Source: SICV01 sp038045265 (GTDB lineage Archaea > Nanobdellota > Nanobdellia > Pacearchaeales > GW2011-AR1). Taken from it: a DNA stretch of 43,087 nucleotides. Of this stretch, positions 7,363 through 15,839 are shown piece by piece. A program made the translations under genes and the position numbers. The stretch lies in the NCBI GenBank assembly GCA_038045265.1, contig JBBSYL010000008.1, forward strand, positions 1 to 43,087, read 5' to 3'. Position 1 is the first letter of the stretch. Each line of letters opens with the position of its first letter. The notes beneath the pieces are model-generated. The model had not been told where the DNA came from, ran no database searches, and saw only the letters and a program-made list of their open reading frames with translations.

Positions 7363-8475
7363 TTACTTTATTTTATCTATAAAAGCTTTTATGTTCTTTA
7401 CAACATAATTTATTTCCTTCTTCCCAATTCTTTCATCCAGCACAAACCTCATACTTCCTTTAATTAGTTTTTTATCAACATCCAGAGCTTTTAAAATCCT
7501 ATTTTCTTTTCTTTCTTTTGTCAAACAAGCAGACCTTGCAGAGCACATTATTCCCTTGCCAGATAGATAAACAACTAGTTTATCTGAATCAATTCCAGAG
7601 AAAGCCATATTAATATTGTTATATATGCGTTTTTCTTTATCTCCTATTATTTTTCCTCCGATTTTCTCCAATTCAGCTATAAAATAATCTCTATTTTTTC
7701 TTATTTTTTCTTTATCAACTTCTTTTATCAATTCCAGAGCTTTTCCCATACCAACAATTCCTGAAACATTTTCCGTCCCAGGTCTTATTCCTTTTTCCTG
7801 TTCCCCCCCATATATTATCTTTCCAATTTTTGTTCCTTCTTTAATAAATAAAATTCCAATTCCCTTGATGCAGTTAATTTTATGCCCACTTGCACTTAAC
7901 ATATCAATCCATAATTCATTAACTTTAATTTTTTCTTTCCCAAAAATCTGCACAGAATCTGTATGAAACACTGCTCCAACTTTTCTACATATTTTTCCAA
8001 TTCTTCCAATGTCTTGTATAACTCCAATTTCATTATGTGCGTGAATGACGCTTACCAAATCTCCCTTTTTAGCATTTTTTTCAATAAACTCTAAATCTAT
8101 CAATCCATTATAATTAACTGGAATTTCAACGACTCTTACTCCCTCTTTTTCAAGTGCTTTAGCAGTTTCATAAACAGAACTATGCTCTATTTTGCTTATT
8201 AGTAATTTTTTGCCTTTATTAGACTTAAAATATCCGATCAAAGCAATGTTATTGCTTTCACTAGCACCAGATGTAAATATAATTTCATACATTTTACATC
8301 CTAATTCAAGAGAAATCTTCTTTCTTACTTCCTCAATTTTCTTTTTCGCCCTTTCTCCAAGCTCATGAGGGCTTCCAGCATTTCCATACTCCTCAAGCAT
8401 ATACTTCTTCATCTCTTCAACAACTTCCTCCTTAACAGGAGTTGTAGCAGCGTTGTCAAGATATATGATTTTCAT
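7363..8475 (-). CDS. cysteine desulfurase (class V aminotransferase)
   Basis: PLP enzyme that removes sulfur from cysteine for Fe-S clusters or tRNA thiolation (NifS/IscS family). I chose the ATG at 8475 (MKIIYLDNAATTPV), the canonical family start; an upstream codon adds five residues. Numbering from that upstream codon: the substrate-loop HNEIG at 152-156, the Schiff-base lysine in SGHK at 204, RPGTEN at 236-241, and the catalytic cysteine in SARSAC at 322. Length is about 370 aa. No IscU scaffold is adjacent, so the sulfur acceptor is unknown. Confidence 0.92.
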   Translation of the reverse strand: MKIIYLDNAATTPVKEEVVEEMKKYMLEEYGNAGSPHELGERAKKKIEEVRKKISLELGCKMYEIIFTSGASESNNIALIGYFKSNKGKKLLISKIEHSSVYETAKALEKEGVRVVEIPVNYNGLIDLEFIEKNAKKGDLVSVIHAHNEIGVIQDIGRIGKICRKVGAVFHTDSVQIFGKEKIKVNELWIDMLSASGHKINCIKGIGILFIKEGTKIGKIIYGGEQEKGIRPGTENVSGIVGMGKALELIKEVDKEKIRKNRDYFIAELEKIGGKIIGDKEKRIYNNINMAFSGIDSDKLVVYLSGKGIMCSARSACLTKERKENRILKALDVDKKLIKGSMRFVLDERIGKKEINYVVKNIKAFIDKIK

Positions 8476-8505
8476 ATTTTGTTTATACAAAACTAAGTTT
8501 TAAAA

Positions 8506-9003
8506 CTATCCCATTATTTTTCTTTTGAGGTAATCTGAGAAAAATATTGTATACTTTTTCTGTAATTTCTTAAGCTTCCAATCATTTCCAGAGATTTCTC
8601 TCCTGCAATTTGGACTTCCACAATTACATTTCATTTTATACTCTGAAGATTCACACATTGCATAATCAAACGTTATCTCTTCACCAGGTTTAATATCTCT
8701 CATCGCAACAATTTTTAATTTATCTTTTATTCCGCAATTTGGATCGCAACTATGGTTTATGAAATCTGCATCTTCAAGCTCTTTTTTATTTGTAGCAGCG
8801 AAGAACAAACCATCATCTACCTGAATCATATAATCTTCACCCTTTTCATAAAACTTATCTGCATCTTTTGTTTTCAAATATTTTCCAGGACCTGTTGAAA
8901 AATCAACAACTATTTCTCCACTTTTTATCTTTTCAAAAGCAAATAGCCCTTTTCCATTTTTGCTTTTTGTTATTTTTACCTTGGGTGAAACGTAAGATTT
9001 CAT
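8506..9003 (-). CDS. SET-domain protein lysine methyltransferase
   Basis: Compact 165-aa SET protein. Motifs: KNGKGLFAF near the N-terminus (15-23), the pseudoknot motif NHSCDPNC at 83-90, the catalytic/SAM motif FDYAM at 112-116, and a post-SET CNCGSPNC at 126-133 that with a pseudoknot cysteine would bind zinc. All hallmark residues of an active enzyme are present. In archaea, SET proteins methylate chromatin or other basic proteins; the substrate here is unknown. The start lies 15 bp beyond the cysteine desulfurase reading frame on the same strand. Confidence 0.9.
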   Translation of the reverse strand: MKSYVSPKVKITKSKNGKGLFAFEKIKSGEIVVDFSTGPGKYLKTKDADKFYEKGEDYMIQVDDGLFFAATNKKELEDADFINHSCDPNCGIKDKLKIVAMRDIKPGEEITFDYAMCESSEYKMKCNCGSPNCRREISGNDWKLKKLQKKYTIFFSDYLKRKIMG

Positions 9004-9052
9004 TTAACTAATAACATAATATGGTTAATTAATGTTATGCTCAAGAGTTTAT

Positions 9053-9442
9053 TTAACCAATTATTAAACTTCTTCGATTCATAGCTTCAAGATATTCACT
9101 ATATTTCTTCAATGAGTGCCTTGTTAAAGGAGTAAGGCCACACATCATAGGATACCTAAAATGTCGAGCATCCTGCAACTCATCATACGCCCTTAATGGT
9201 TCAGGCAGTTTTCCTCTGACAATATATATTGAAGCTCTGCAATCCCATCTGCAGAGAAATTCAATTCCAAAAATCTTTTTCAAGCGCAATTCTTCCCATA
9301 GTTCTCTTCTAAGACATTCTTCGTCAGACTCATCTCCTCGAGGATGTCCCCCAGAAAGGCTCCATTTCTTGCTCTTCTTTCTTTTCACAAGTAAGGCTCT
9401 GCCATCAGCATTATGTATCAATGCCTTGATTGTATAATCCAT
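9053..9442 (-). CDS. Nudix hydrolase
   Basis: Hydrolase of nucleoside diphosphates linked to another moiety. The Nudix box runs from G32 (GHPRGDE, then RELWEEL) to L54 and fits GX5EX7REUXEEXGU, except that the penultimate Gly is Arg. All metal-binding glutamates are present. The ATG at 9442 is preferred over a TTG one codon earlier. The overall length (129 aa) matches a minimal single-domain Nudix protein; substrate not predictable. Confidence 0.85.
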   Translation of the reverse strand: MDYTIKALIHNADGRALLVKRKKSKKWSLSGGHPRGDESDEECLRRELWEELRLKKIFGIEFLCRWDCRASIYIVRGKLPEPLRAYDELQDARHFRYPMMCGLTPLTRHSLKKYSEYLEAMNRRSLIIG

Positions 9443-9521
9443 CAATTTAGAGAAAAATAAAACTTTTTAATTTTATGTATATTTAGATTAACTTTATAAG
9501 TAGTATATTTGCTAGATTAAT

Positions 9522-10052
9522 ATGAAATTAGTTGTTAGAAAATTGTGGTATAGGGGAGATTTAGAAGCCACAATGCAGGCACTTTTCAAAATCCCACAAT
9601 TAAGGAAAAGATTTGATGAAGGATATTTTTATGAAGGAGAAATGAGGCCGAGAGGTTTGAAAATTTGTCCAGGTTATTGGAAAGCTTATCCCATTCTAGA
9701 ATTGATTCCAAAATCACAAGAAGCAGTTCATCTTGTTTTGACTTCTCTGGATTTAAGAGGAGAGCATGGTAGAATCAGTGGAACTGGAATGGATAAAAAG
9801 GCACTAGCATCCAATGATGCATTCATAGGAGGTTCAAAAAGAGAAATATTTAACCCAGCAGACCCCCAATTTAATGGAATGGTCTTTGGAGAAATAGGAC
9901 ACGCTTTAGGAACGCAGCACCATCCTTACAACTGGTTAGATCCATGCGAAATGTCGCATAATTATCATCCAAGTGCAGATTGGCAAAGTTTAGAAGAAAT
10001 AAGATTCTGCGATGCCTGTCAAAAAGTATTTTCAAGACAAAATATAATCTAA
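9522..10052 (+). CDS. archaemetzincin-like protein with altered first zinc ligand
   Basis: Resembles archaemetzincins (AmzA), zinc peptidases with HExxHxxGxxHC followed by CxM and CxxC. Here the helix reads GEIGHALGTQHH (123-134): the catalytic Glu124 and ligands His127 and His133 remain, but the first His is Gly (codon GGA). The second-site Cys becomes His134, followed by PCEM (141-144, Met-turn region) and CDAC (163-166). It may be an inactive or two-histidine variant. The start has a TATA (CTTTATAAG) about 25 nt upstream. It converges with the GNAT gene, overlapping by 4 bp. Confidence 0.8.
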   Translation: MKLVVRKLWYRGDLEATMQALFKIPQLRKRFDEGYFYEGEMRPRGLKICPGYWKAYPILELIPKSQEAVHLVLTSLDLRGEHGRISGTGMDKKALASNDAFIGGSKREIFNPADPQFNGMVFGEIGHALGTQHHPYNWLDPCEMSHNYHPSADWQSLEEIRFCDACQKVFSRQNII

Positions 10053-10678
10053 GAAATATTTAATTCTAACAATTTACAATATTTTTCTCCAATATTTTGA
10101 AATACTTTTAATCTATTGTTTTCAAATTTTTTATAATCTGTCTTATGTAACTCCTTAAAGTTAAATTTCTTAGTAAATAGTGTCTGGGAGTTAATATTTG
10201 TGGCTTCAGTCACAATTTTACTAAAACTTTTAGACTTTGCCAGTTTAATTGAATTAGCAACTAATTTTTGTGCTATACCCTGCCCCCTAGATTCTCTTAA
10301 AACACCCAACATAAACATATGGAAAAAAATATTCCTTTCTTTTGCTCTACACTTTAAGTATAATTTATCTAGTTTTTCAAGAATATTGAAGATAGGCTCC
10401 ATTTTTGTAGTAACATTTTCTATTCCGCTTGGAGGATTAGTAATTAGATCTTCATTTAAACAGAATCCCACAACCCTATTAGATCCATCCTTGCAAATAT
10501 AGGATAATTTTTCTTCTATCATCTTCTCGCAAATTATTTTTGCAAAATATTCAAATTCCTTCGCTGTTATGCCTAGATTCTTGGTCATCGGTTCATCATA
10601 CAAAAAAGTTTCAACTACACATTTAACTGCAGATGTTAAATCATCTTCTGTTAACAATGTATAAGTTAGATTCTGCAT
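10049..10678 (-). CDS. GNAT-family N-acetyltransferase
   Basis: Acetyl-CoA-dependent acyltransferase. Motif A is visible as LGVLRESRGQGIAQKLV (acetyl-CoA pyrophosphate loop RGQGIA), followed by ATNINSQTLF and a helix, the usual GNAT order. The N-terminal MQNLTYTLLTEDDL is typical of the fold. I use the ATG at 10678 rather than the TTG at 10693. The overall pattern (FMLGVLxxxRGxG) is closest to arylalkylamine acetyltransferase-like members, but the substrate is unknown. Confidence 0.85.
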   Translation of the reverse strand: MQNLTYTLLTEDDLTSAVKCVVETFLYDEPMTKNLGITAKEFEYFAKIICEKMIEEKLSYICKDGSNRVVGFCLNEDLITNPPSGIENVTTKMEPIFNILEKLDKLYLKCRAKERNIFFHMFMLGVLRESRGQGIAQKLVANSIKLAKSKSFSKIVTEATNINSQTLFTKKFNFKELHKTDYKKFENNRLKVFQNIGEKYCKLLELNIS

Positions 10679-10729
10679 AATATTCAAGAACAAAAAGCAT
10701 TATTAAACCTTTTTGGTGAAGAATCAGGT

Positions 10730-11149
10730 TCAGCACTCGCTCAATAATCTCAATTCATTAATTCCCTTCAAGCCATAGTGCATCTGCCCGCCTATCTTCC
10801 AAGCCGGAATACTTTGCAATCCTCTGCACGCCTCTTGATTCTTAGTGCAATCAATATAATTAATTAGATCGAAATAACTGTCAAATAAATCCTTCTGTCT
10901 TATACAATCCTCGCAAAATTCAGCACCATAAAATACTGCACCCTTTCCAGAAAGACATTGTGCAAGAACATACTCCTCTTCTTCTAAAACTCCATACCCT
11001 GTAGTTTTAGAAATCCAGTTTGCAGCAGAAATCATCGCAATGGCAAGAACAACAATGACAAATATACCAAGAAGAACATTGTTTCTTCTTTTTCTAGCAG
11101 AATCCGGATTCACTAACGGCTGTTCCTCATCCATATCATCTCTTTCCAT
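10730..11149 (-). CDS. membrane-anchored thioredoxin-fold protein
   Basis: An acidic/basic cytoplasmic tail (1-22) is followed by one transmembrane helix (about 24-41) and an outward-facing thioredoxin-like domain with CEDC at 79-82 and the cis-Pro loop SIPAW at 113-117. Additional cysteines (65, 101, 108, 139) suggest internal disulfides. It probably handles thiol-disulfide exchange at the cell surface, like the VKOR-associated single-TM thioredoxins of archaea. No VKOR gene is in the window. The gene is divergent from the secreted Cys-containing protein at 11250, a possible client. Confidence 0.8.
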   Translation of the reverse strand: MERDDMDEEQPLVNPDSARKRRNNVLLGIFVIVVLAIAMISAANWISKTTGYGVLEEEEYVLAQCLSGKGAVFYGAEFCEDCIRQKDLFDSYFDLINYIDCTKNQEACRGLQSIPAWKIGGQMHYGLKGINELRLLSEC

Positions 11150-11249
11150 AAACTTACCACAAGTATTTTGTTTATATATTTATGCTGTTATTTTTATTCG
11201 CACATTTGCAAAAGACAACATTTATAAAATCTTTTCATCTTATTGAAAG

Positions 11250-11948
11250 ATGCAAAAAGGAGCATTAATTTTCTCATCTATTGTATTATCTTTAGTTTTG
11301 TTTCTTTCTTTAGTTGTAGCCGCAGGGACAAGCACAGGAAGGGAGAGGGCAATGCAAGGAGATAATGATTCTTTAACAGATGAAGGACTGCGAGTTCAAG
11401 AAAGGGGCGTTCCAGTCTCAAATTCAACGTGTGATTCTTTTTCGGCAAGGCGTGAAAGAATCCATTGTAGACTTACTGAAAATACATTTGAAGGAAATGC
11501 TTCTATAGAAGAATCTTGTAGGAACGCATTCAATGTGAGAGCTTGTGAAAGGTTATACGTTACAGCAGATCGATGCTATGCCCTAGAAGGCAGAAATAAA
11601 GACCAATGCTTTAAGAGAGTGGCAGGATTCCAAAAAGCACAACTCGCACAGGAAGCAAAAACCAACGCTACATCAGTAAGAAATTATATGGTATTGGTAT
11701 TATATAATATGCAGTCAAGGGTAGAAAAGGCAAGTGAAGATGGTTTAATAACTACAAGCCAGGCTGCTACACTAATTGATCAAATAGTATCGACTAAGGA
11801 AGGCATCCTAACAGGAAAATCCAAAGCAGAAATAAGGGCAGAGGTATCCTCACTAAAAGAGCAATGGAGAGGAATAATGAAGGACATAAGAACAGCAAGC
11901 AGAAATGCGGGAAATATAACACAGGAAAATGAAACAGTTAATGAATAA
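11250..11948 (+). CDS. secreted Cys-containing protein, 232 aa
   Basis: Function not recognised. It has a clear signal peptide (hydrophobic residues 5-24, then AAGTS) and a mature region rich in charged helices, with cysteines clustered between residues about 60 and 130 (CDSF, CRLT, SCRNAF, ACERLY, CYALE, CFKR) and a C-terminal coiled-coil-like half. The paired cysteines fit disulfide-bonded helical hairpins made by the neighbouring extracytoplasmic thioredoxin-fold protein. TATA (ATTTATAAA) lies about 25 nt upstream of the ATG. Confidence 0.75.
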   Translation: MQKGALIFSSIVLSLVLFLSLVVAAGTSTGRERAMQGDNDSLTDEGLRVQERGVPVSNSTCDSFSARRERIHCRLTENTFEGNASIEESCRNAFNVRACERLYVTADRCYALEGRNKDQCFKRVAGFQKAQLAQEAKTNATSVRNYMVLVLYNMQSRVEKASEDGLITTSQAATLIDQIVSTKEGILTGKSKAEIRAEVSSLKEQWRGIMKDIRTASRNAGNITQENETVNE

Positions 11949-11955
11949 ACAAGCA

Positions 11956-12159
11956 ATGAGCAAAAACACTTGGATAACAACCATAATTGTGCTAATTGTA
12001 CTGATTGTAGCGATAATAATGGTCATATCTAATTCAGATGATTCAGCTGTAGAAGAAAAATCCTCCTTTGATGATGAGCCAATCTCGGAGTTCTCTAATT
12101 TGCAGGATTCAGGCGATGACTTCTCAGTTTTAGAAGATTCATTGAATAACTTTGAATAG
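11956..12159 (+). CDS. small single-pass membrane protein
   Basis: About 67 aa: MSKNTW, one transmembrane helix (IITTII to VISN), then an acidic, Ser/Asp-rich tail. The ATG at 11956 is preferred; earlier ATGs (11929, 11941) overlap the end of the upstream secreted-protein gene, so the pair is probably co-transcribed. No family recognised. Confidence 0.6.
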   Translation: MSKNTWITTIIVLIVLIVAIIMVISNSDDSAVEEKSSFDDEPISEFSNLQDSGDDFSVLEDSLNNFE

Positions 12160-12189
12160 TTTTATAAACCTCTTATCCTAATTTAAAAT

Positions 12190-12741
12190 ATGATACTTGT
12201 ATGGGTTTTAAGCGCAATTGTTGTATTGATCTTGTTAACCCTTATTATCTATTATAACAGATTTATAGTTCTTGAAAACCGCATCGACAATTCTCTAGCC
12301 CAGATAGATGTTCAGTTAAAGAAGAGAGCAGAGCTTGTTCCAAACCTTATTAATACTGTTAAAGGATATGCAAAGCACGAGAAATCAATTATGTCTGATG
12401 TTACAGAAGCGAGAAAACATCTATTATCTGCAAAGACTATTGAAGGAAAGATGAAAGCGGGCCAAGAGCTACAGAATGCGTTAAAGAGTATTTTTGCAAT
12501 AGCTGAAAATTATCCCCAATTAAAAGCAAATGAAAACTTCCTCCATTTACAGCAGGAATTATCAGCAATAGAAGACAAAATTGCATATGCTAGACAATCA
12601 TACAATGACTCAATTTTATCATACAATAATTCAGTAGAACAATTTCCAGGAGTCATGTTCGCAAATCTTTACAGTAAACATGAAAAGCCAATGTTGAAAA
12701 TTCCAGAAGAATTGAAGGCAGTTCCCAAAGTTGAATTCTAA
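12190..12741 (+). CDS. lemA: LemA family protein
   Basis: Membrane-anchored protein of the LemA family: N-terminal transmembrane helix (2-22), then the signature ENRIDNSLAQIDVQLKKR and AELVPNLINTVKGY, and a long helical bundle ending in FPGVMFANLY. At 183 aa it is full length. LemA is commonly encoded with HtpX, as here (41 bp upstream), and the pair likely acts in envelope protein quality control. TATA (TTTATAAAC) is about 30 nt upstream. Confidence 0.93.
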   Translation: MILVWVLSAIVVLILLTLIIYYNRFIVLENRIDNSLAQIDVQLKKRAELVPNLINTVKGYAKHEKSIMSDVTEARKHLLSAKTIEGKMKAGQELQNALKSIFAIAENYPQLKANENFLHLQQELSAIEDKIAYARQSYNDSILSYNNSVEQFPGVMFANLYSKHEKPMLKIPEELKAVPKVEF

Positions 12742-12782
12742 TCTTTCACCAACTTTTTATACCCTTTCTTCTATACTTATCT

Positions 12783-13688
12783 ATGAAAGAAAAGTTAAAC
12801 TTCCACGATCAAATTCAGAAGAATAAGATTAAATCAATTTTCTTAATATTCATCATTTTCATTTTTTTTCTTGCTCTAGGATATATAATTGCAATTCTTT
12901 ACGACCCTTCCCTTATCTTTTTCATAATGTCTATATCTATTATTTTTTCTCTTTGTTATACATTATTCTCATATTATAATTCAGATAAGATTGCATTAGC
13001 CTCTGTTAACGCAAAGCCAGCAAATTCTTCTGAATATCGTTTGTTGCACAATGCAGTAGAAAATATGGCAATTGCTTCCAGTCTTCCTAAGCCAAGAGTA
13101 TATGTAATGGAATCAGACCAAATTAATGCGTTCGCTTCAGGTAGATCTCCAGAACATGCCGTAATTTGTGTAACAACAGGATTGTTAAGAAAATTAAACA
13201 AACACGAAATGGAAGGAGTTATTGCTCATGAAATGGCTCACATTGCAAACTTTGATATTAGATTTATGACTCTAACAGCAGTCATGGTTGGAATGATATC
13301 TATCTTGGCAGAAATATTCCTTAGAAGTTTATGGTTTTCAAATATGGATAACAGAGACAGCAGAGGAAATGCAATTCTTCTAATTGTAGGAATTGCTCTC
13401 GCAATTCTCGCACCAATTGTTGCACAGCTCGTCTCCCTCGCAATAAGCAGAAAGAGAGAATTTGCAGCAGATGCAACAGGAATCAAATTCACTCGTTATC
13501 CTGCAGGTCTTGCGTCCGCATTAAAAGCAATAAAATCGGAACACATTTCAGATAAAGACAAGCATCACTACGCAAAAGCTATGGCTCCATTATTCATTTC
13601 AAATCCTTTCTCAGCAAAATCTATCTCGGGATTATTTCAAACACATCCACCAATAGATGAGCGTATAAAAAGATTAGAAGCGATGTAA
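12783..13688 (+). CDS. htpX: HtpX-like membrane zinc metalloprotease
   Basis: Integral-membrane M48 peptidase that degrades misfolded membrane proteins. Two N-terminal transmembrane helices (about 18-40 and 44-63), the catalytic HEMAH at 149-153, two further helices (about 162-180 and 195-220), and REFAADATG supplying the third zinc ligand. At 301 aa it is a typical HtpX length. It follows lemA on the same strand, probably as an operon. The stop abuts the convergent gene at 13689 with no spacer. Confidence 0.95.
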   Translation: MKEKLNFHDQIQKNKIKSIFLIFIIFIFFLALGYIIAILYDPSLIFFIMSISIIFSLCYTLFSYYNSDKIALASVNAKPANSSEYRLLHNAVENMAIASSLPKPRVYVMESDQINAFASGRSPEHAVICVTTGLLRKLNKHEMEGVIAHEMAHIANFDIRFMTLTAVMVGMISILAEIFLRSLWFSNMDNRDSRGNAILLIVGIALAILAPIVAQLVSLAISRKREFAADATGIKFTRYPAGLASALKAIKSEHISDKDKHHYAKAMAPLFISNPFSAKSISGLFQTHPPIDERIKRLEAM

Positions 13689-14309
13689 TTAATTTTCTTC
13701 CTCTTCTTTATCGGCTTCAAATAGATAATCTACAAGTCTTCTTAATGGAGCAGGCATAATGGGTTCTGGAATTTGGGAGAACGGGAATTTCATATTAACC
13801 AAACGATCTATTTTATCAGCATGTTCCTGCTCAACTTCAAAATCATCAGTCTCAATTGTCCCATAATTTTCTTCCGTTTTTTCTTTAAATTCATCTACTA
13901 GTTCTTCTCTGTATTCTCTCCTTTTTTCAGCCACTGCAGGGTCAATCGCTGGAGGGTTTGTTTGATAATCTACCAATCTTGTTAAATAACTTTCAATTGT
14001 CGGAGCCAAGCTAGCTAACTCTCTAGCGATACCTAATCTTTCACTGCTTCTAAGCTCATCAGTTGTCTTTTTTCTTTGAAAAGCAATTTCATCAAGTTGT
14101 AATCTGCGCTGATGTGCTCTCTCAGTTTCAGCATGTTCAAGTTTGACAAGTTCTACCTTATCTTTACCAGTCAATATAAATTCTTTCCCATTTCGATTTG
14201 CAGTTGCTCTGCCTATAAAATATCCTGCCACTAAACCAATTCCAACACTAAGACTCCCAATTACATAACTGACTTGTGGTAAATATTCTCCAACATTATC
14301 TAAACTCAT
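13689..14309 (-). CDS. membrane-anchored coiled-coil protein
   Basis: Function not recognised. N-terminal transmembrane helix (about residues 10-33, ending GYFIGRATA), then a long charged coiled-coil region and an acidic EEEEN end. The ATG at 14309 is chosen because a TATA (CTTAAATA) lies about 25 nt upstream; the earlier GTG at 14330 would overlap it. The insertion sequence sits about 50 bp upstream of this start without disrupting the promoter. Confidence 0.7.
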   Translation of the reverse strand: MSLDNVGEYLPQVSYVIGSLSVGIGLVAGYFIGRATANRNGKEFILTGKDKVELVKLEHAETERAHQRRLQLDEIAFQRKKTTDELRSSERLGIARELASLAPTIESYLTRLVDYQTNPPAIDPAVAEKRREYREELVDEFKEKTEENYGTIETDDFEVEQEHADKIDRLVNMKFPFSQIPEPIMPAPLRRLVDYLFEADKEEEEN

Positions 14310-14358
14310 GAAAGAAGCCAAGATTATCACTATTTAAGTTTAATTGTTCTTATTTTAA

Positions 14359-14382
14359 TGTGCTCCCTACAGACATATGTCA
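14359..14382. repeat. IS left terminal inverted repeat
   Basis: Starts TGTGCTCCCTAC and ends AGACATATGTCA. It pairs with 15284-15307 at 19 of 24 positions. The inner GACATATGTC is itself a perfect 10-bp palindrome. Confidence 0.8.
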
Positions 14383-14386
14383 CCCC

Positions 14387-15238
14387 CTAAATCCACTTGG
14401 TAAAATCAAAATAAACTTGAGCAGGAGTTTTCTTTTCTAAGCTTGCATGTGGTCTAAAATGGTTATATCTCATTCTAAAAAGTTCTGCATCTTTGTTGCA
14501 GAACAAAAACTCTCTATCGAGAGTTTGAAAGAACCTTTCTATCTTTCCAGAGGTAGTTGGAGAATGAATAGCAGTTCTAATATGTTTAATTCCTCGACGA
14601 TTTAATGCTCTATCAAACTTAGAATGCTTACTTTTTAATCCAAATATATTTCCATTATCAGTTAATATTTCTCTTGGCTTCCCATGAATCTTAAACAACG
14701 TGTCAAGTATTTGAATTATAGAATTTGTTGACACTCTGTTAAGAGCAAATAAACCAATACAATATCTTGAACAATCATCAATTACTGCAAAACAATATTT
14801 ACCTTCTATTTTCTGGTCAGATGTGTCTATTTGCCATAATGAATTTGGATGTTTTCTTTGCCAACGAATATATTTTATTCTTTTCTTTCTGTTTGGATTA
14901 GGATTTGTAAGATTATTTTCTTTGAGAATTTTGTTAACTGATGTATGTCCTACCTCAACAAAATCTGAAATCTTATTTTCTCCCCATCCAGTTTTATTTC
15001 TGATTGAAATAATTTTTTCTTTCACTTTTGGAGTGATTTTATAATAAATTGTCCTCGGTCTTTTTGATTTGTCACACAAATCCCAATTATCGTTATTTAG
15101 TTTAAAATTCCATCTTTGAAGTGTTCTTTTACAAACTTCATAACCAAATAGAGTAAAAATAATCTTTCTACACTGATTATTCGTATGTCCTTTATGTTTT
15201 AGCTTGAAAAATTCTTTTCTTACTTCTTCTTTTCTCAT
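14387..15238 (-). CDS. DDE transposase (IS481/rve integrase type)
   Basis: 283 aa. The N-terminal part is a helix-turn-helix region (KGHTNNQCRKIIFTLFGYEV, and a second domain at 70-110 with TGWGENKISDF). The rve integrase core has catalytic residues D138 (WQIDTSD), D194 (LTDNGN) and E234 (SGKIERFF), then RYNHFRPHASLEKKTPAQ, the classic C-terminal signature. The gene is intact and lies between clear terminal repeats, so the element may be mobile. The host lineage of the IS is not evident from sequence alone. Confidence 0.92.
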   Translation of the reverse strand: MRKEEVRKEFFKLKHKGHTNNQCRKIIFTLFGYEVCKRTLQRWNFKLNNDNWDLCDKSKRPRTIYYKITPKVKEKIISIRNKTGWGENKISDFVEVGHTSVNKILKENNLTNPNPNRKKRIKYIRWQRKHPNSLWQIDTSDQKIEGKYCFAVIDDCSRYCIGLFALNRVSTNSIIQILDTLFKIHGKPREILTDNGNIFGLKSKHSKFDRALNRRGIKHIRTAIHSPTTSGKIERFFQTLDREFLFCNKDAELFRMRYNHFRPHASLEKKTPAQVYFDFTKWI

Positions 15239-15283
15239 CAGTTCTGCAGAAAATCAACGCAGAACTAATTTTCGGTAGCCCCA

Positions 15284-15307
15284 TGACATATGTCTCTGGG
15301 CTACACA
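15284..15307. repeat. IS right terminal inverted repeat
   Basis: Reverse complement matches 14359-14382 at 19 of 24 positions; outer end CACA. Confidence 0.8.
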
Positions 15308-15334
15308 CTTAAAGAAAAACACGAACAAATATAT

Positions 15335-15369
15335 AGAGATTATTTAGCTAAATCTATAAAATAATCTCT
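15335..15369 (-). terminator. stem-loop just after the DUF1761 gene
   Basis: Perfect 11-bp inverted repeat AGAGATTATTT/AAATAATCTCT (15335-15345 and 15359-15369) with a 13-nt loop, directly abutting the stop codon at 15370. Its position suggests 3'-end formation or message stabilisation. There is no long U-tract after it, so terminator function is tentative. Confidence 0.45.
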
Positions 15370-15792
15370 CTAAGCCCAAAGAGCAATTATTCCGCCCATG
15401 AAAACTAGGGAAACAAGCCAGTATCCTGCGTTAATTATGAAAAGCCACATCGACTTCTTTTCCCACAGCAATGAGCCAACAAGCAAAGGCAGAATGAATC
15501 CAGCCCACATTCCGAATCCTGTTGCAGCGCCTCCTGTAAAATCAACATCCTGTGCCCAGCCGATAACGTGCGACAAAACATAAGCCATTACCAAAGTGAA
15601 AATAAAATTGATGATATACAACTTAACCATTCCCTTTTGTTTATTTTTCTTCATACCTTTTTCGCTCATTCCACTTAATCTGGCCCAAATATTTCCAAAA
15701 AGTCCAGGACTATACCATACTGCTCCTAATACAAAAGAAACTATAGACGCAATTAATATTGCTACAAAATTAATATCTACTGGCGGTGCCAT
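15370..15792 (-). CDS. DUF1761 family membrane protein
   Basis: 140-aa protein with four predicted transmembrane helices (about 8-27, 56-76, 90-110, 116-138). The N-terminal helix ends LGAVWYSPGLFG, the hallmark of DUF1761. Function of the family is unknown. It is monocistronic on the minus strand, with a TATA (ATTTATATAG) about 35 nt upstream. Confidence 0.8.
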   Translation of the reverse strand: MAPPVDINFVAILIASIVSFVLGAVWYSPGLFGNIWARLSGMSEKGMKKNKQKGMVKLYIINFIFTLVMAYVLSHVIGWAQDVDFTGGAATGFGMWAGFILPLLVGSLLWEKKSMWLFIINAGYWLVSLVFMGGIIALWA

Positions 15793-15839
15793 TTTCCCTC
15801 TTTATATCAATGTTTATGACTTGGCATTTATATAGGTTT

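Larger units (their letters stand above)
14359..15307 (-). mobile_element. IS481-like insertion sequence, about 949 bp
   Basis: Bounded by imperfect 24-bp terminal inverted repeats (14359-14382 and 15284-15307, 19 of 24 matching; TGTG outer ends and a common inner AGACATATGTCA). One transposase gene fills the interior. Both sides end in intergenic DNA. TTAA occurs next to each end, offset by one base on the right, so a target duplication is possible but not certain. Confidence 0.85.

Noticed and set aside
9007..9040. ATAACAT/ATGTTAT inverted repeat between the SET and Nudix genes
   Set aside because: Only 7 bp in very A/T-rich promoter DNA; likely by chance.
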